From Nocardioides sp. YIM 152315 (lineage in GTDB: Bacteria > Actinomycetota > Actinomycetes > Propionibacteriales > Nocardioidaceae): 64,000 nucleotides of DNA. Position numbers and translations under genes: made by a program. Below, piece by piece: positions 34,171 to 42,098 of this stretch. Each line of letters begins with the position of its first letter. Position 1 is the first letter of the stretch. A model generated the notes under the pieces. The model made no database searches and was not told the origin of the DNA. It saw only the letters and a program-made list of their open reading frames with translations. Location of the stretch: NCBI RefSeq assembly GCF_029210375.1, contig NZ_JARGER010000042.1:186001-250000 (forward strand), written 5' to 3'.

Positions 34171-35349
34171 ATGCTGCGCTGGCTGACCGCGGGCGAGTCC
34201 CACGGCCCCTCCCTGGTCGCGATCCTGGAGGGGCTGCCCGCCCACGTCCGGGTGACCTCCGACGACATCGCCGACGCCCTCGCGCGGCGGCGGCTGGGCT
34301 ACGGCCGCGGCGCGCGGATGAAGTTCGAGCAGGACGAGGTCACCCTCGTCGGCGGCGTCCGCCACGGTGCGACCCAGGGCGGGCCGGTCGCCGTCGAGGT
34401 CGGCAACACCGAGTGGCCGAAGTGGGAGAGGGTGATGTCGGCCGACCCGGTCGACCCCGTCGAGCTCGAGGCGCTGGCCCGCAACGCGCCGCTCACCCGC
34501 CCGCGGCCGGGTCACGCCGACCTGGTCGGCATGCAGAAGTACGCCTTCGACGACGCGCGCCCGATCCTCGAGCGCGCCTCGGCGCGCGAGACCGCGGCCC
34601 GGGTCGCCCTCGGCCGGGTGGCGTCGAACTTCCTCGAGCAGGCGGTCGGCGCCCGCGTCGTATCCCACGTCATCGAGCTCGGCGGAGTCCGGGCGCCCGC
34701 CGGCAGCTGGCCCCGGCCCGACGACGTCGCGCGGCTCGACGACGACCCGGTGCGCTGCCTCGACCCCGACACCAGCAAGCTGATGGTCGAGCGCATCGAC
34801 CAGGCCCACAAGGACGGCGACACGCTCGGCGGGGTCGTCGAGGTCGTCGTGCACGGCCTGCCGCCCGGCCTCGGGTCGCACGTGCACTGGGACCGCCGCC
34901 TCGACGCCCGCCTCGCCGGCGCGCTGATGGGCATCCAGGCGATCAAGGGAGTCGAGGTCGGTGACGGCTTCGAGCTCGCCGCGACCCCGGGGTCCCTCGC
35001 GCACGACGAGATCGTGCCGACGCCGGAGGGCATCCGGCGCGTGAGCGGCCGCTCCGGCGGCACCGAGGGCGGCATGACCACCGGGGAGATCCTCCGCGTC
35101 CGGGCCGCGATGAAGCCGATCGCCACCGTGCCGCGCGCGCTGCGCACCGTCGACGTCGCGACCGGCGAGGAGACCGTCGCCCACCACCAGCGCTCCGACG
35201 TCTGCGCGGTCCCGGCCGCGGGCATCGTCGCGGAGGCGATGGTCGCGCTGGTGCTGGCCGAGGCCGTGCTGGAGAAGTTCGGCGGCGACTCCGTGCAGGA
35301 GACCCGGCGCAACGCCGAGTCCTACCTCGACACGCTGCGCTACCGATGA
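34171..35349 (+). CDS. aroC: Chorismate synthase
   Basis: FMN-dependent enzyme (392 residues) forming chorismate from EPSP. Family signatures are MLRWLTAGESHGPSL at the N-terminus, RRRLGYGRGARMKFEQDE, and ARETAARVALG and SGGTEGGMTTGE in the flavin-binding regions. An AACACT hexamer ends 6 nt before the ATG and might be a weak leaderless promoter. The stop overlaps aroK by ATGA. It heads the aroCKBQ run. Confidence 0.96.
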   Translation: MLRWLTAGESHGPSLVAILEGLPAHVRVTSDDIADALARRRLGYGRGARMKFEQDEVTLVGGVRHGATQGGPVAVEVGNTEWPKWERVMSADPVDPVELEALARNAPLTRPRPGHADLVGMQKYAFDDARPILERASARETAARVALGRVASNFLEQAVGARVVSHVIELGGVRAPAGSWPRPDDVARLDDDPVRCLDPDTSKLMVERIDQAHKDGDTLGGVVEVVVHGLPPGLGSHVHWDRRLDARLAGALMGIQAIKGVEVGDGFELAATPGSLAHDEIVPTPEGIRRVSGRSGGTEGGMTTGEILRVRAAMKPIATVPRALRTVDVATGEETVAHHQRSDVCAVPAAGIVAEAMVALVLAEAVLEKFGGDSVQETRRNAESYLDTLRYR

Positions 35350-35846
35350 TCGTGCTCATCGGCCCGATGGGGGCGGGCAAGACCACGGTCGCCGGCCTGC
35401 TCGCCGAGCGCCTCGTCACGTCGGTGCGCGACACCGACCACGACGTCGAGGAGACCGCGGGTCGCAGCGTCTCCGAGATCTTCGTCGACGACGGCGAGGC
35501 GGCGTTCCGCGCCCTCGAGCGCGCCGCCGTGGCGGAGGCGATCGCCACCCACGACGGCGTGGTCGCGCTCGGCGGCGGCGCCGTGCTCGACGCCGGCACC
35601 CGCGAGCTGCTCGCCGGACACGACGTCGTCTTCCTCCGCGTCGGGCTCGCCGACGCCGTGAAGCGCGTCGGGCTCGGCACGTCGCGCCCCCTGCTGCTCG
35701 GCAACGTCCGCGGCCGCATCAAGGCCCTCCTCGACGAGCGCACCCCGGTCTACGAGTCGCTGGCCACGCTCGTGGTCGACACCGACGGCCGGCCGCCGCA
35801 GGAGATCGCGGACGAGATCGTCACCGCCCTGGCGGCCCGCCCGTGA
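35346..35846 (+). CDS. aroK: Shikimate kinase
   Basis: ATP-dependent kinase (166 residues) that phosphorylates shikimate. The P-loop is GPMGAGKTT, the shikimate-binding region is RDTDHDVEETAGRSVSEIF, and GGGAVLD holds the conserved glycine triplet. The lid region is GTSRPLLLG. It begins at the N-terminus with almost no extra residues. It overlaps both aroC and aroB by 4 nt, so the genes are tightly coupled. Confidence 0.95.
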   Translation: MIVLIGPMGAGKTTVAGLLAERLVTSVRDTDHDVEETAGRSVSEIFVDDGEAAFRALERAAVAEAIATHDGVVALGGGAVLDAGTRELLAGHDVVFLRVGLADAVKRVGLGTSRPLLLGNVRGRIKALLDERTPVYESLATLVVDTDGRPPQEIADEIVTALAARP

Positions 35847-36934
35847 GCGCGACCGTCATCCCCGTCGCCGGGCCCGAGCCGTACGACGTCGTGGTCGGCC
35901 ACGGCGTGCTCGACCGGCTGCCGGGCCTGCTCGGCGCGGGCGTCACCCGGGTGGCGGTCGTGCACTCCGAGCGCCTGGACGCGAGCGAGGTGGCCGGCTC
36001 CCTGGCCGCGACGTACGACGTGCTCGACCTGCCGGTGCCCGACGGCGAGGCGGCGAAGACGGCCGCGACGGCGGCGGCCTGCTGGGAGGCGCTCGGCGCG
36101 GCCGGCTTCACGCGGTCGGACGCAGTGGTCACCTACGGCGGGGGAGCGACGACCGACCTGGGCGGCTTCGTGGCGGCCACCTGGCTGCGCGGCGTGCGGG
36201 TCGTGCACGTGCCGACCTCGCTGCTGGGGATGGTCGACGCGGCGGTGGGTGGCAAGACCGGCATCGACACCGGCGCCGGCAAGAACCTCGTCGGCTCCTT
36301 CCACGAGCCAGCCGGCGTGCTCTGCGACCTGGCGACGCTCGCGAGCCTGCCGAGGGAGGAGCTGGTCGCGGGCCTCGGCGAGGTCGTCAAGTGCGGCTTC
36401 ATCGCCGACCCGGTGATCCTCGACGTCGTGGAGTCCACCGACCCGGCGGACCTGGCCGCCCGGTCCACGCAGCTGCGGGAGCTCGTCGAGCGTGCGATCC
36501 GCGTCAAGGCCGAGGTCGTCGCCGCCGACCTGAGGGAGACCGGGGGTGCCCACGGGCATCCCGGCCGCGAGGTGCTCAACTACGGCCACACCCTGGCCCA
36601 CGCGATCGAGCGCACCGAGGACTACCGGGTCCGGCACGGCGAGGCCGTCGCGATCGGCTGCGTCTTCGTCGCTGAGGTCGCCGGTCGTGCCGGCCTGCTG
36701 GCGCCCGACGTGGTCGCGCGGCACCGCGCGGCCTTCGGGCGGGTGGGGCTGCCGACGACGTACGACGGCGCGCCGTTCGAGACGCTGCTCGCCGCCATGA
36801 AGGTCGACAAGAAGGCGCGCGGCACCCTGCTGCGACTGGTGGTGCTGCACGACCTCGCCCGTCCCGCCGTCCTCGCCGGACCGGACGAGGACCTGCTGCG
36901 CGCCGCCTACGCCGCGATCGGAGGGTCGTCATGA
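35843..36934 (+). CDS. aroB: 3-dehydroquinate synthase
   Basis: NAD- and metal-dependent enzyme (363 residues) converting DAHP to 3-dehydroquinate. Visible motifs are DGEAAKT, GGGATTDLGGFVAATWLRG, PTSLLGMVDAAVGGKTGID and the metal-binding region GLGEVVKCG with later NYGHTLAHAIE. The start is GTG 35843, overlapping aroK. The stop overlaps aroQ (ATGA). The order K-B-Q follows the usual actinobacterial cluster. Confidence 0.96.
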   Translation: MSATVIPVAGPEPYDVVVGHGVLDRLPGLLGAGVTRVAVVHSERLDASEVAGSLAATYDVLDLPVPDGEAAKTAATAAACWEALGAAGFTRSDAVVTYGGGATTDLGGFVAATWLRGVRVVHVPTSLLGMVDAAVGGKTGIDTGAGKNLVGSFHEPAGVLCDLATLASLPREELVAGLGEVVKCGFIADPVILDVVESTDPADLAARSTQLRELVERAIRVKAEVVAADLRETGGAHGHPGREVLNYGHTLAHAIERTEDYRVRHGEAVAIGCVFVAEVAGRAGLLAPDVVARHRAAFGRVGLPTTYDGAPFETLLAAMKVDKKARGTLLRLVVLHDLARPAVLAGPDEDLLRAAYAAIGGSS

Positions 36935-37371
36935 CGGAGACCAGGAGCGTCCTGGTCCTCAACGGACCCAACCTCGGGCGGCTCGGCCGCCGCCAGCCGG
37001 AGATCTACGGCAGCACCACGCACGACGAGCTCGCGGACCTCTGCGTCGGCTGGGGCCGCGAGCTCGGCCTCGAGGTCGAGGTGCGACAGACCAACCACGA
37101 GGGCGAGATGCTCGACTGGCTCAACGCCGCCGCCGACGACGCCACGCCGGTCGTGCTCAACGCCGGCGCCTGGACCCACTACTCGTACGCGATCTTCGAC
37201 GCCTGCGGTCAGCTGGTCGCCCCGCTGGTCGAGGTGCACATCTCCGACCCGCACCAGCGGCCGGAGGAGTTCCGGCACACGTCGGTGGTCACGCCGTACG
37301 CCACCGAGGTGATCGCCGGCCACGGCATCGACGGCTACCGGCTGGCCCTCGAGGTCGTCGCCCACGGTTGA
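36931..37371 (+). CDS. aroQ: 3-dehydroquinate dehydratase, type II
   Basis: Small dodecameric enzyme (146 residues) converting 3-dehydroquinate to 3-dehydroshikimate. Type II signatures are LNGPNLGRLGRRQPEIYG (with the flexible lid Arg and the catalytic Tyr), NHEGE, LNAGAWTHYS and EVHISDPHQRPEEFR. The stop codon TGA at 37369-37371 lies inside a palindromic repeat that begins at 37365. The last residues (HG) are therefore encoded by repeat sequence. Confidence 0.96.
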   Translation: MTETRSVLVLNGPNLGRLGRRQPEIYGSTTHDELADLCVGWGRELGLEVEVRQTNHEGEMLDWLNAAADDATPVVLNAGAWTHYSYAIFDACGQLVAPLVEVHISDPHQRPEEFRHTSVVTPYATEVIAGHGIDGYRLALEVVAHG

Positions 37372-37483
37372 GTCGGGACTTCCTGACACTCGAGTCGGGA
37401 GTTCTGACCACTCGAGTCGGGAGTTCCTGCTCGCTGGACGGCATCAAGTCCCGATTGAACCGTCAGAAGTCCCGATTCAACGC
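37365..37483. repeat. Second copy of the GTTGAGTCGGGACTT palindromic repeat family
   Basis: Three direct copies of the core (GGTTGAGTCGGGACTT at 37366-37381, then variants ACTCGAGTCGGGAGTT starting at 37388 and 37410) are followed by two inverted copies (AAGTCCCGATTGAAC at 37446 and AAGTCCCGATTCAAC at 37467). The first and last copies are complementary apart from a G-T pair and a bulge. The core matches the element at 13963-14061. The left arm overlaps the aroQ stop codon, and the element fills the gap up to the efp promoter. Confidence 0.9.
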
Positions 37484-37499
37484 TCGACGGCGCTGCCGA

Positions 37500-37505
37500 T
37501 AGACT
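37500..37505 (+). promoter_or_regulatory. Putative -10 box of efp (TAGACT)
   Basis: TAGACT stands just after the palindromic repeat, 71 nt before the efp ATG. Because the repeat probably terminates the aro transcript, a separate efp-nusB promoter is expected here. Confidence 0.45.
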
Positions 37506-37576
37506 CGTGCGTTGGCGCCTCCATCGGGGGGGCTGGCCCACGAACCCACCCGACGTACGAAGGCTGACACGCGCGC

Positions 37577-38140
37577 ATGGCATCCACGAACGACCTCAAG
37601 AACGGCATGGTTCTCAACATCGACGGTCAGCTCTGGTCGGTCGTGGAGTTCCAGCACGTGAAGCCGGGCAAGGGACCCGCCTTCGTGCGCACCAAGCTGA
37701 AGAACGTCGAGTCCAACAAGACCGTCGACAAGACGTTCAACGCCGGCACCAAGGTCGACACCGCCACGGTCGACCGCCGCACGATGCAGTACCTCTACAA
37801 CGACGGCTCGTCGTACGTCTTCATGGACGTCCAGTCCTACGAGCAGCTCGAGATCGCGCCCGAGATCGTCGGCAACGCGAAGAACTTCCTGCTCGAGAAC
37901 CAGGACGCGATCGTCGCCACCAACGAGGGTCGCGTGCTCTTCATCGAGCTCCCCGCGTCGGTCGAGCTCCTGATCACCTTCACCGAGCCCGGCCTGGCCG
38001 GTGACTCCGCCACCGGCCGCACCAAGCCCGCGACGCTGGAGACCGGTCACGAGATCCAGGTCCCGCTGTTCATCAACCAGGGTGAGAAGGTCAAGGTCGA
38101 CACGCGCGACTCGTCCTACCTGGGCCGCGTGAAGGGCTGA
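37577..38140 (+). CDS. efp: Translation elongation factor P
   Basis: Three-domain tRNA-shaped factor (187 residues) that relieves ribosome stalling at consecutive prolines. Domain I holds the tip loop PGKGPAFVRTK with Lys32, which corresponds to the residue modified in some bacteria. No modification enzyme is in the window. The C-terminal OB domains include TFTEPGLAGDSATGRTKPATLETG. GAAGG lies upstream of the ATG. The stop overlaps nusB by 1 nt (TGATG). Confidence 0.97.
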   Translation: MASTNDLKNGMVLNIDGQLWSVVEFQHVKPGKGPAFVRTKLKNVESNKTVDKTFNAGTKVDTATVDRRTMQYLYNDGSSYVFMDVQSYEQLEIAPEIVGNAKNFLLENQDAIVATNEGRVLFIELPASVELLITFTEPGLAGDSATGRTKPATLETGHEIQVPLFINQGEKVKVDTRDSSYLGRVKG

Positions 38141-38547
38141 TGGCCGCTCGCACCAAGGCGCGCAAGCGCGCGCTCGACGTCCTCTTCGCCGCCGACGTGC
38201 GCGGCGAGTCGGCGAGCGACGCGCTCGAGCGCGCGATCGCCGATGGTGAGAGCCCCACCAACGACTACACCGCCGTGCTGGTGCGCGGCGTGGAGGAGCG
38301 CCGGGCCCGTATCGACGAGGTGCTCTCGGAGTACGCCGAGGGCTGGACCCTCCAGCGCATGCCCGCCGTCGACCGCAACGTGCTGCGGCTCGGCGTCTGG
38401 GAGCTGCTGTACGCCGACGACGTGCCCGACGCGGTCGCCGTCAGCGAGGCGATGACGCTGGTCACCGAGCTGTCGACCGACGAGTCGCCCCAGTTCGTCA
38501 ACGGCGTGCTGGGCGCCGTCCAGCGCAACAAGGCGACGCTCGCCTGA
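38140..38547 (+). CDS. nusB: Transcription antitermination factor NusB
   Basis: All-helical RNA-binding protein (135 residues) of the rRNA antitermination complex, partner of NusE. Signatures are ARTKARKRALDVLFAADVRG at the N-terminus and MPAVDRNVLRLGVWELLY, then FVNGVLGAV near the end. It is coupled to efp. In many actinobacteria the pyr operon follows nusB directly or after one gene. Here about 6.2 kb of other genes are inserted. Confidence 0.95.
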   Translation: MAARTKARKRALDVLFAADVRGESASDALERAIADGESPTNDYTAVLVRGVEERRARIDEVLSEYAEGWTLQRMPAVDRNVLRLGVWELLYADDVPDAVAVSEAMTLVTELSTDESPQFVNGVLGAVQRNKATLA

Positions 38548-38551
38548 CCCC

Positions 38552-38557
38552 TACGCT
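38552..38557 (+). promoter_or_regulatory. Putative leaderless promoter (TACGCT)
   Basis: TACGCT is followed by 6 nt (GAGTCC) and the ATG of the first FAD oxidoreductase at 38564. No Shine-Dalgarno sequence is present. Confidence 0.55.
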
Positions 38558-38563
38558 GAGTCC

Positions 38564-39937
38564 ATGACTGAGCGTGAGGTGGACCTGGTCGTCATCGGCA
38601 CCGGCCCGGGCGGTGAGGCGCTCGCCACCGGCGCCGCGAAGGCCGGGCTCGACGTGGTCGCCGTCGAGAAGCACCTCGTCGGAGGCGAGTGCCCCTACTA
38701 CGGGTGCATCCCCACCAAGATGATGGTGCGCGGCAGCGACGTGGTCGCGGAGGTACGCCGGGCCGCCGCGGTCGCCGGCGAGGCGACGATCTCCCCGGCC
38801 TGGTCCGCGGTGGCGCGGCGCATCAACGAGGAGGCGACCACCGGCTGGGACGACTCGATCGCGTGGGACCGGCTGCTCGACGCGGGGGCGACGGTCCGCC
38901 ACGGCGTCGCCCGGCTGACCGGCGTCGGCCGGGTGGCGGTCGACGTCGCCGGCGAGCTCCAGACCTTCACGGCGCGCCGGGGCGTGGTGCTCAACCCGGG
39001 CACCCGCCCCGCGATCCCGCCGATCGACGGGCTCGCGGACACGCCGTACTGGACCAACCGGGACGCCGTCCGCGCCACCGAGCTCCCCGGCTCCGTCGTG
39101 ATCGTGGGCGGCGGAGCGATCGGCTGCGAGCTCGCGCAGGTGTTCGCGCGCTTCGGCGTCCGCGTGACCGTCGTCCAGCACGGCCTGCGGCTGCTCGCCG
39201 CCGACGAGCCGGAGGCGAGCGCGCTGGTGGCGGAGGCCTTCGCCGCCGAGGGCATCCGGGTGCTGACGGGGGTCGAGCCCCGGCGGGCGTCGTACGCAGA
39301 CGGCTCGTTCACCCTCGACCTCGACACGGGAGAGCAGCTGAGCGCCGACAAGCTGCTGGTGGCCGCGGGCCGGACCCCGAACCTCGACGACCTCGGGCTC
39401 GAGACCGTCGGCCTCGACCCGGCGACCCGGGTGCTGGAGACCGACGAGCGGCTGCGCGTCCAGGAGCGGCTGTGGGCGATCGGCGACGTCACCGGCAAGG
39501 GCGCCTTCACCCACGTCTCGATGTACCAGTCGGCCGTCGCGCTGCGCGACGTGCTGGGGGAGGAGGGCGCCCCGGCGCGCTACCACGCGGTCCCGCACAC
39601 GACGTTCACCGACCCGGAGGTCGGGGGTGTCGGGATGACCGAGCAGCAGGCCCGCGACGCCGGACTGTCCGTGCGCACGGGGCTGACCCGGCTGGAGCAG
39701 TCGTCGCGCGGTTTCACCCACGGCCCTGGTGGGCACGGCGTCATCAAGGTCGTCGAGGACGCCGACCGCGGGGTGCTCGTCGGCGCGACCGCGATGGGGC
39801 CGGCGGGCGGTGAGATCCTCGGCTTCCTGGCCGTCGCGGTCCACGCGGAGGTCCCGGTCGACACGCTCAGGACGATGATCTATGCCTACCCCACGTTCCA
39901 CCGCGCGATCGAGTCGGCGCTCGCCGATCTCTCCTGA
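38564..39937 (+). CDS. FAD-dependent disulfide oxidoreductase, dihydrolipoamide dehydrogenase/mercuric reductase-like (copy 1)
   Basis: Flavoprotein of 457 residues. FAD-binding GTGPGGEAL is at the N-terminus, followed by the redox-active pair Cys43 and Cys48 in GGECPYYGCIPTK. NAD(P)-binding is GGGAIGCELA, and the second FAD motif is LWAIGDVTGKG. The C-terminal dimerisation domain ends YAYPTFHRAIE. The His-Pro-Thr active-site histidine of lipoamide dehydrogenases is replaced by Tyr442. Classical Lpd activity is therefore doubtful, and the electron acceptor is unknown. Its 3' end overlaps the DUF1206 gene by 56 nt. A close paralogue lies at 40726. Confidence 0.85.
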   Translation: MTEREVDLVVIGTGPGGEALATGAAKAGLDVVAVEKHLVGGECPYYGCIPTKMMVRGSDVVAEVRRAAAVAGEATISPAWSAVARRINEEATTGWDDSIAWDRLLDAGATVRHGVARLTGVGRVAVDVAGELQTFTARRGVVLNPGTRPAIPPIDGLADTPYWTNRDAVRATELPGSVVIVGGGAIGCELAQVFARFGVRVTVVQHGLRLLAADEPEASALVAEAFAAEGIRVLTGVEPRRASYADGSFTLDLDTGEQLSADKLLVAAGRTPNLDDLGLETVGLDPATRVLETDERLRVQERLWAIGDVTGKGAFTHVSMYQSAVALRDVLGEEGAPARYHAVPHTTFTDPEVGGVGMTEQQARDAGLSVRTGLTRLEQSSRGFTHGPGGHGVIKVVEDADRGVLVGATAMGPAGGEILGFLAVAVHAEVPVDTLRTMIYAYPTFHRAIESALADLS

Positions 39938-40712
39938 CAGCGGCTGGATCGAGCACGTCGCACGCGTCGGACTCGTCGCCTACGCCGTCGTCTACCTGCT
40001 GATCGCCTGGCTGGCGATCCAGCTCGCCCTCGGCGACAGCGAGGGCAAGCCGTCGAGCAGCGGCGCGTTCCGCGAGCTGGCGCAGCAGCCCTTCGGCGAC
40101 GTGCTGATCTGGGTGGTCGCCGTCGGGCTCTTCCTGCTCGCGGCCTGGCAGCTGCTCGAGGCCGCGGTCGGCCACCGCGACGAGGAGGGCGCCACGCGCG
40201 CCGGCAAGCGAGTGGCCTCGGTCGGCAAGGCCCTCGTCTACGTCGCCATCGGCGCCAGCGGAGTCAAGGTCGCGGTCGGCTCCGGGTCGTCCGGCCAGGG
40301 GGAGGAGACGTGGACCGCCCGGCTGATGAGCGCCCCCGCCGGACAGGTCCTCGTCGGGCTGGTGGCCCTGGGGATCATCGGCTTCGGGCTCGTCGAGATC
40401 TACCGCGCCTGGACCGACAAGCTCGCCGAGAAGCTCGACGCCGAGGGCCGCAGCGGCAGGTCCGGCACGGCCTACCTCGCCTTCGGCAAGATCGGCTACA
40501 CCGCACGGGGCGTCGCGTTCGCCATCGTCGGCGGCCTCGTCGGCTACGCCGCCGTCACGCACGACGCGTCGAAGTCCGGTGGCCTCGACCAGGCGCTCAT
40601 GGAGGTCCTCCAGCAGCCCTTCGGGCCCGCGCTGCTGTGTGCGATCGGCATCGGGCTCGCCTGCTTCGGGGTGTTCACGCTCGCCCAGGCGCGGCATCTC
40701 TCCGGCGACTGA
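39882..40712 (+). CDS. DUF1206 membrane protein
   Basis: Integral membrane protein of 276 residues built of three DUF1206 units, each of two membrane segments. The repeated pattern is WIEHVARVGLVAYAVVYLLI, then GKRVASVGKALVYVAIG and FGKIGYTARGVAFAIVGG. The family has no established function. The only in-frame start before the first repeat is ATG 39882, inside the preceding gene. The overlap of 56 nt implies coupled translation. It lies between two paralogous FAD oxidoreductases, 13 nt before the second. Confidence 0.85.
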   Translation: MPTPRSTARSSRRSPISPDSGWIEHVARVGLVAYAVVYLLIAWLAIQLALGDSEGKPSSSGAFRELAQQPFGDVLIWVVAVGLFLLAAWQLLEAAVGHRDEEGATRAGKRVASVGKALVYVAIGASGVKVAVGSGSSGQGEETWTARLMSAPAGQVLVGLVALGIIGFGLVEIYRAWTDKLAEKLDAEGRSGRSGTAYLAFGKIGYTARGVAFAIVGGLVGYAAVTHDASKSGGLDQALMEVLQQPFGPALLCAIGIGLACFGVFTLAQARHLSGD

Positions 40713-40725
40713 CAGGGTGGTCGGC

Positions 40726-42018
40726 ATGACGGACCAGGTCGACGTGGTGGTGCTGGGCCTCGGGTCGGGGGGCGAGTACGCCGCGCGCAAGCTCGCCGAG
40801 GCGGGCCTGACGGTCGTCGGCGTCGAGCGCGACCTCGTGGGTGGCGAGTGCCCGTTCTGGGGCTGCACGCCCTCGAAGCTCCTGATCCACTCGGCCCAGC
40901 GCGGGCAGCCGTGGTCGCGCGCCGCGGATCGGATCCGCGAGGCCAACCACGACTGGAGCGACCACACCCACGCCGGCCCGCTGGAGGAGGCGGGCGTGCG
41001 GATCGTGCGCGGCCACGGGCGCCTGGCCGGCCCGGGGCGCGTCGAGGTGGCCGGCGCGACGTACGACGCCCGCCTCGGGGTGCTGCTCAACACGGGCACG
41101 GAGCCGTCGGTCCCCGACCTCGACGGGCTCGCCGGCACGCCGTACTGGACCAACCGCGACGTGATGCGGCAGACCGAGCCGCCCGAGACGCTGGCGGTCC
41201 TCGGCGCCGGGCCGATCGGGTGCGAGCTCGCCCAGGCGTTCGCGCGCTTCGGCACCCGGGTGACCATGCTCGAGATGCGTGACCGGATCCTCTGCCCGGA
41301 GGAGCCCGAGGCATGCGAGGTCGTCACCCAGGCGCTGCGCCGCGACCGCGTGGAGGTGCGCACCGGCGTCGAGGTGACCGGCGTCCGTCACGACGGCACG
41401 TTCGCGCTCGCGGTCGGTGACGACACCGTCGTCGCGGACCGGCTGCTGGTTGCCACCGGCCGCAGCATGCACCTCGCCGACATCGGGCTGGAGACTGTCG
41501 GGCTCGACCCGGGCGCCGACCACCTCGAGACCGACGAGCGGATGCGGGCGGGGGAGCGGCTGTGGGCGGTCGGCGACATCACCGGGCTGGGCGCCTACAC
41601 CCACCTGTCGCTCTACCAGGCCCGGATCGCGGTGCGGGACCTGCTCGGGGAGGACGGCCCGTGGGCCGACCACCATGCGATCAGCCGGGTCACCTTCACC
41701 GACCCCGAGGTGGGTGCGGTCGGGATGACCGAGGAGCAGGCACGCGAGGGTGGCCTCCGGGTGGCGGTCGCCCGCGCCGACATCGCCGCCTCGAGCCGCG
41801 GATGGATCGCGGAGGCAGAGGGCGTCGTCAAGGTGGTCGCCGACGCCGACCGGGGCGTGCTGGTGGGCGGGACCGTCGCCGCGCCGTACGGCGGCGAGGT
41901 GGTCGGGCTGCTCACGGCCGCCGTGCACGCGGCGATCCCGGTGACGACGCTCCGGGAGATGCAGTACGCGTACCCGACGTTCCACCGGGCGATCGCCCGG
42001 GCCCTCGCCGACCTGTGA
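40726..42018 (+). CDS. FAD-dependent disulfide oxidoreductase, dihydrolipoamide dehydrogenase/mercuric reductase-like (copy 2)
   Basis: Paralogue of the flavoprotein at 38564, 430 residues. FAD-binding GLGSGGEYAA, redox pair Cys42 and Cys47 (GGECPFWGCTPSK), NAD(P)-binding GAGPIGCELA and second FAD motif LWAVGDITGLG are all present. The C-terminus is again YAYPTFHRAI with Tyr in place of the catalytic His-Pro-Thr histidine. It is about 25 residues shorter in the region after the Cys pair than copy 1. ATG 40726 is chosen because the flavin fold starts immediately. Tandem placement suggests duplication around DUF1206. Confidence 0.85.
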   Translation: MTDQVDVVVLGLGSGGEYAARKLAEAGLTVVGVERDLVGGECPFWGCTPSKLLIHSAQRGQPWSRAADRIREANHDWSDHTHAGPLEEAGVRIVRGHGRLAGPGRVEVAGATYDARLGVLLNTGTEPSVPDLDGLAGTPYWTNRDVMRQTEPPETLAVLGAGPIGCELAQAFARFGTRVTMLEMRDRILCPEEPEACEVVTQALRRDRVEVRTGVEVTGVRHDGTFALAVGDDTVVADRLLVATGRSMHLADIGLETVGLDPGADHLETDERMRAGERLWAVGDITGLGAYTHLSLYQARIAVRDLLGEDGPWADHHAISRVTFTDPEVGAVGMTEEQAREGGLRVAVARADIAASSRGWIAEAEGVVKVVADADRGVLVGGTVAAPYGGEVVGLLTAAVHAAIPVTTLREMQYAYPTFHRAIARALADL

Positions 42019-42098
42019 CCCGAACGCGCGTGTGACTCATCTGTTTTGGGGGAAGGACGTTGGCTGTGCAGGACCGTCCTGCCGACGAGGGAGGAACG

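Noticed and set aside
42060..42098. TTG 42060 as start of the ParA-like ATPase
   Set aside because: A purine-rich stretch precedes it, but ATG 42099 has the stronger GAGGGAGGA motif and a better start codon. Not fully excluded.
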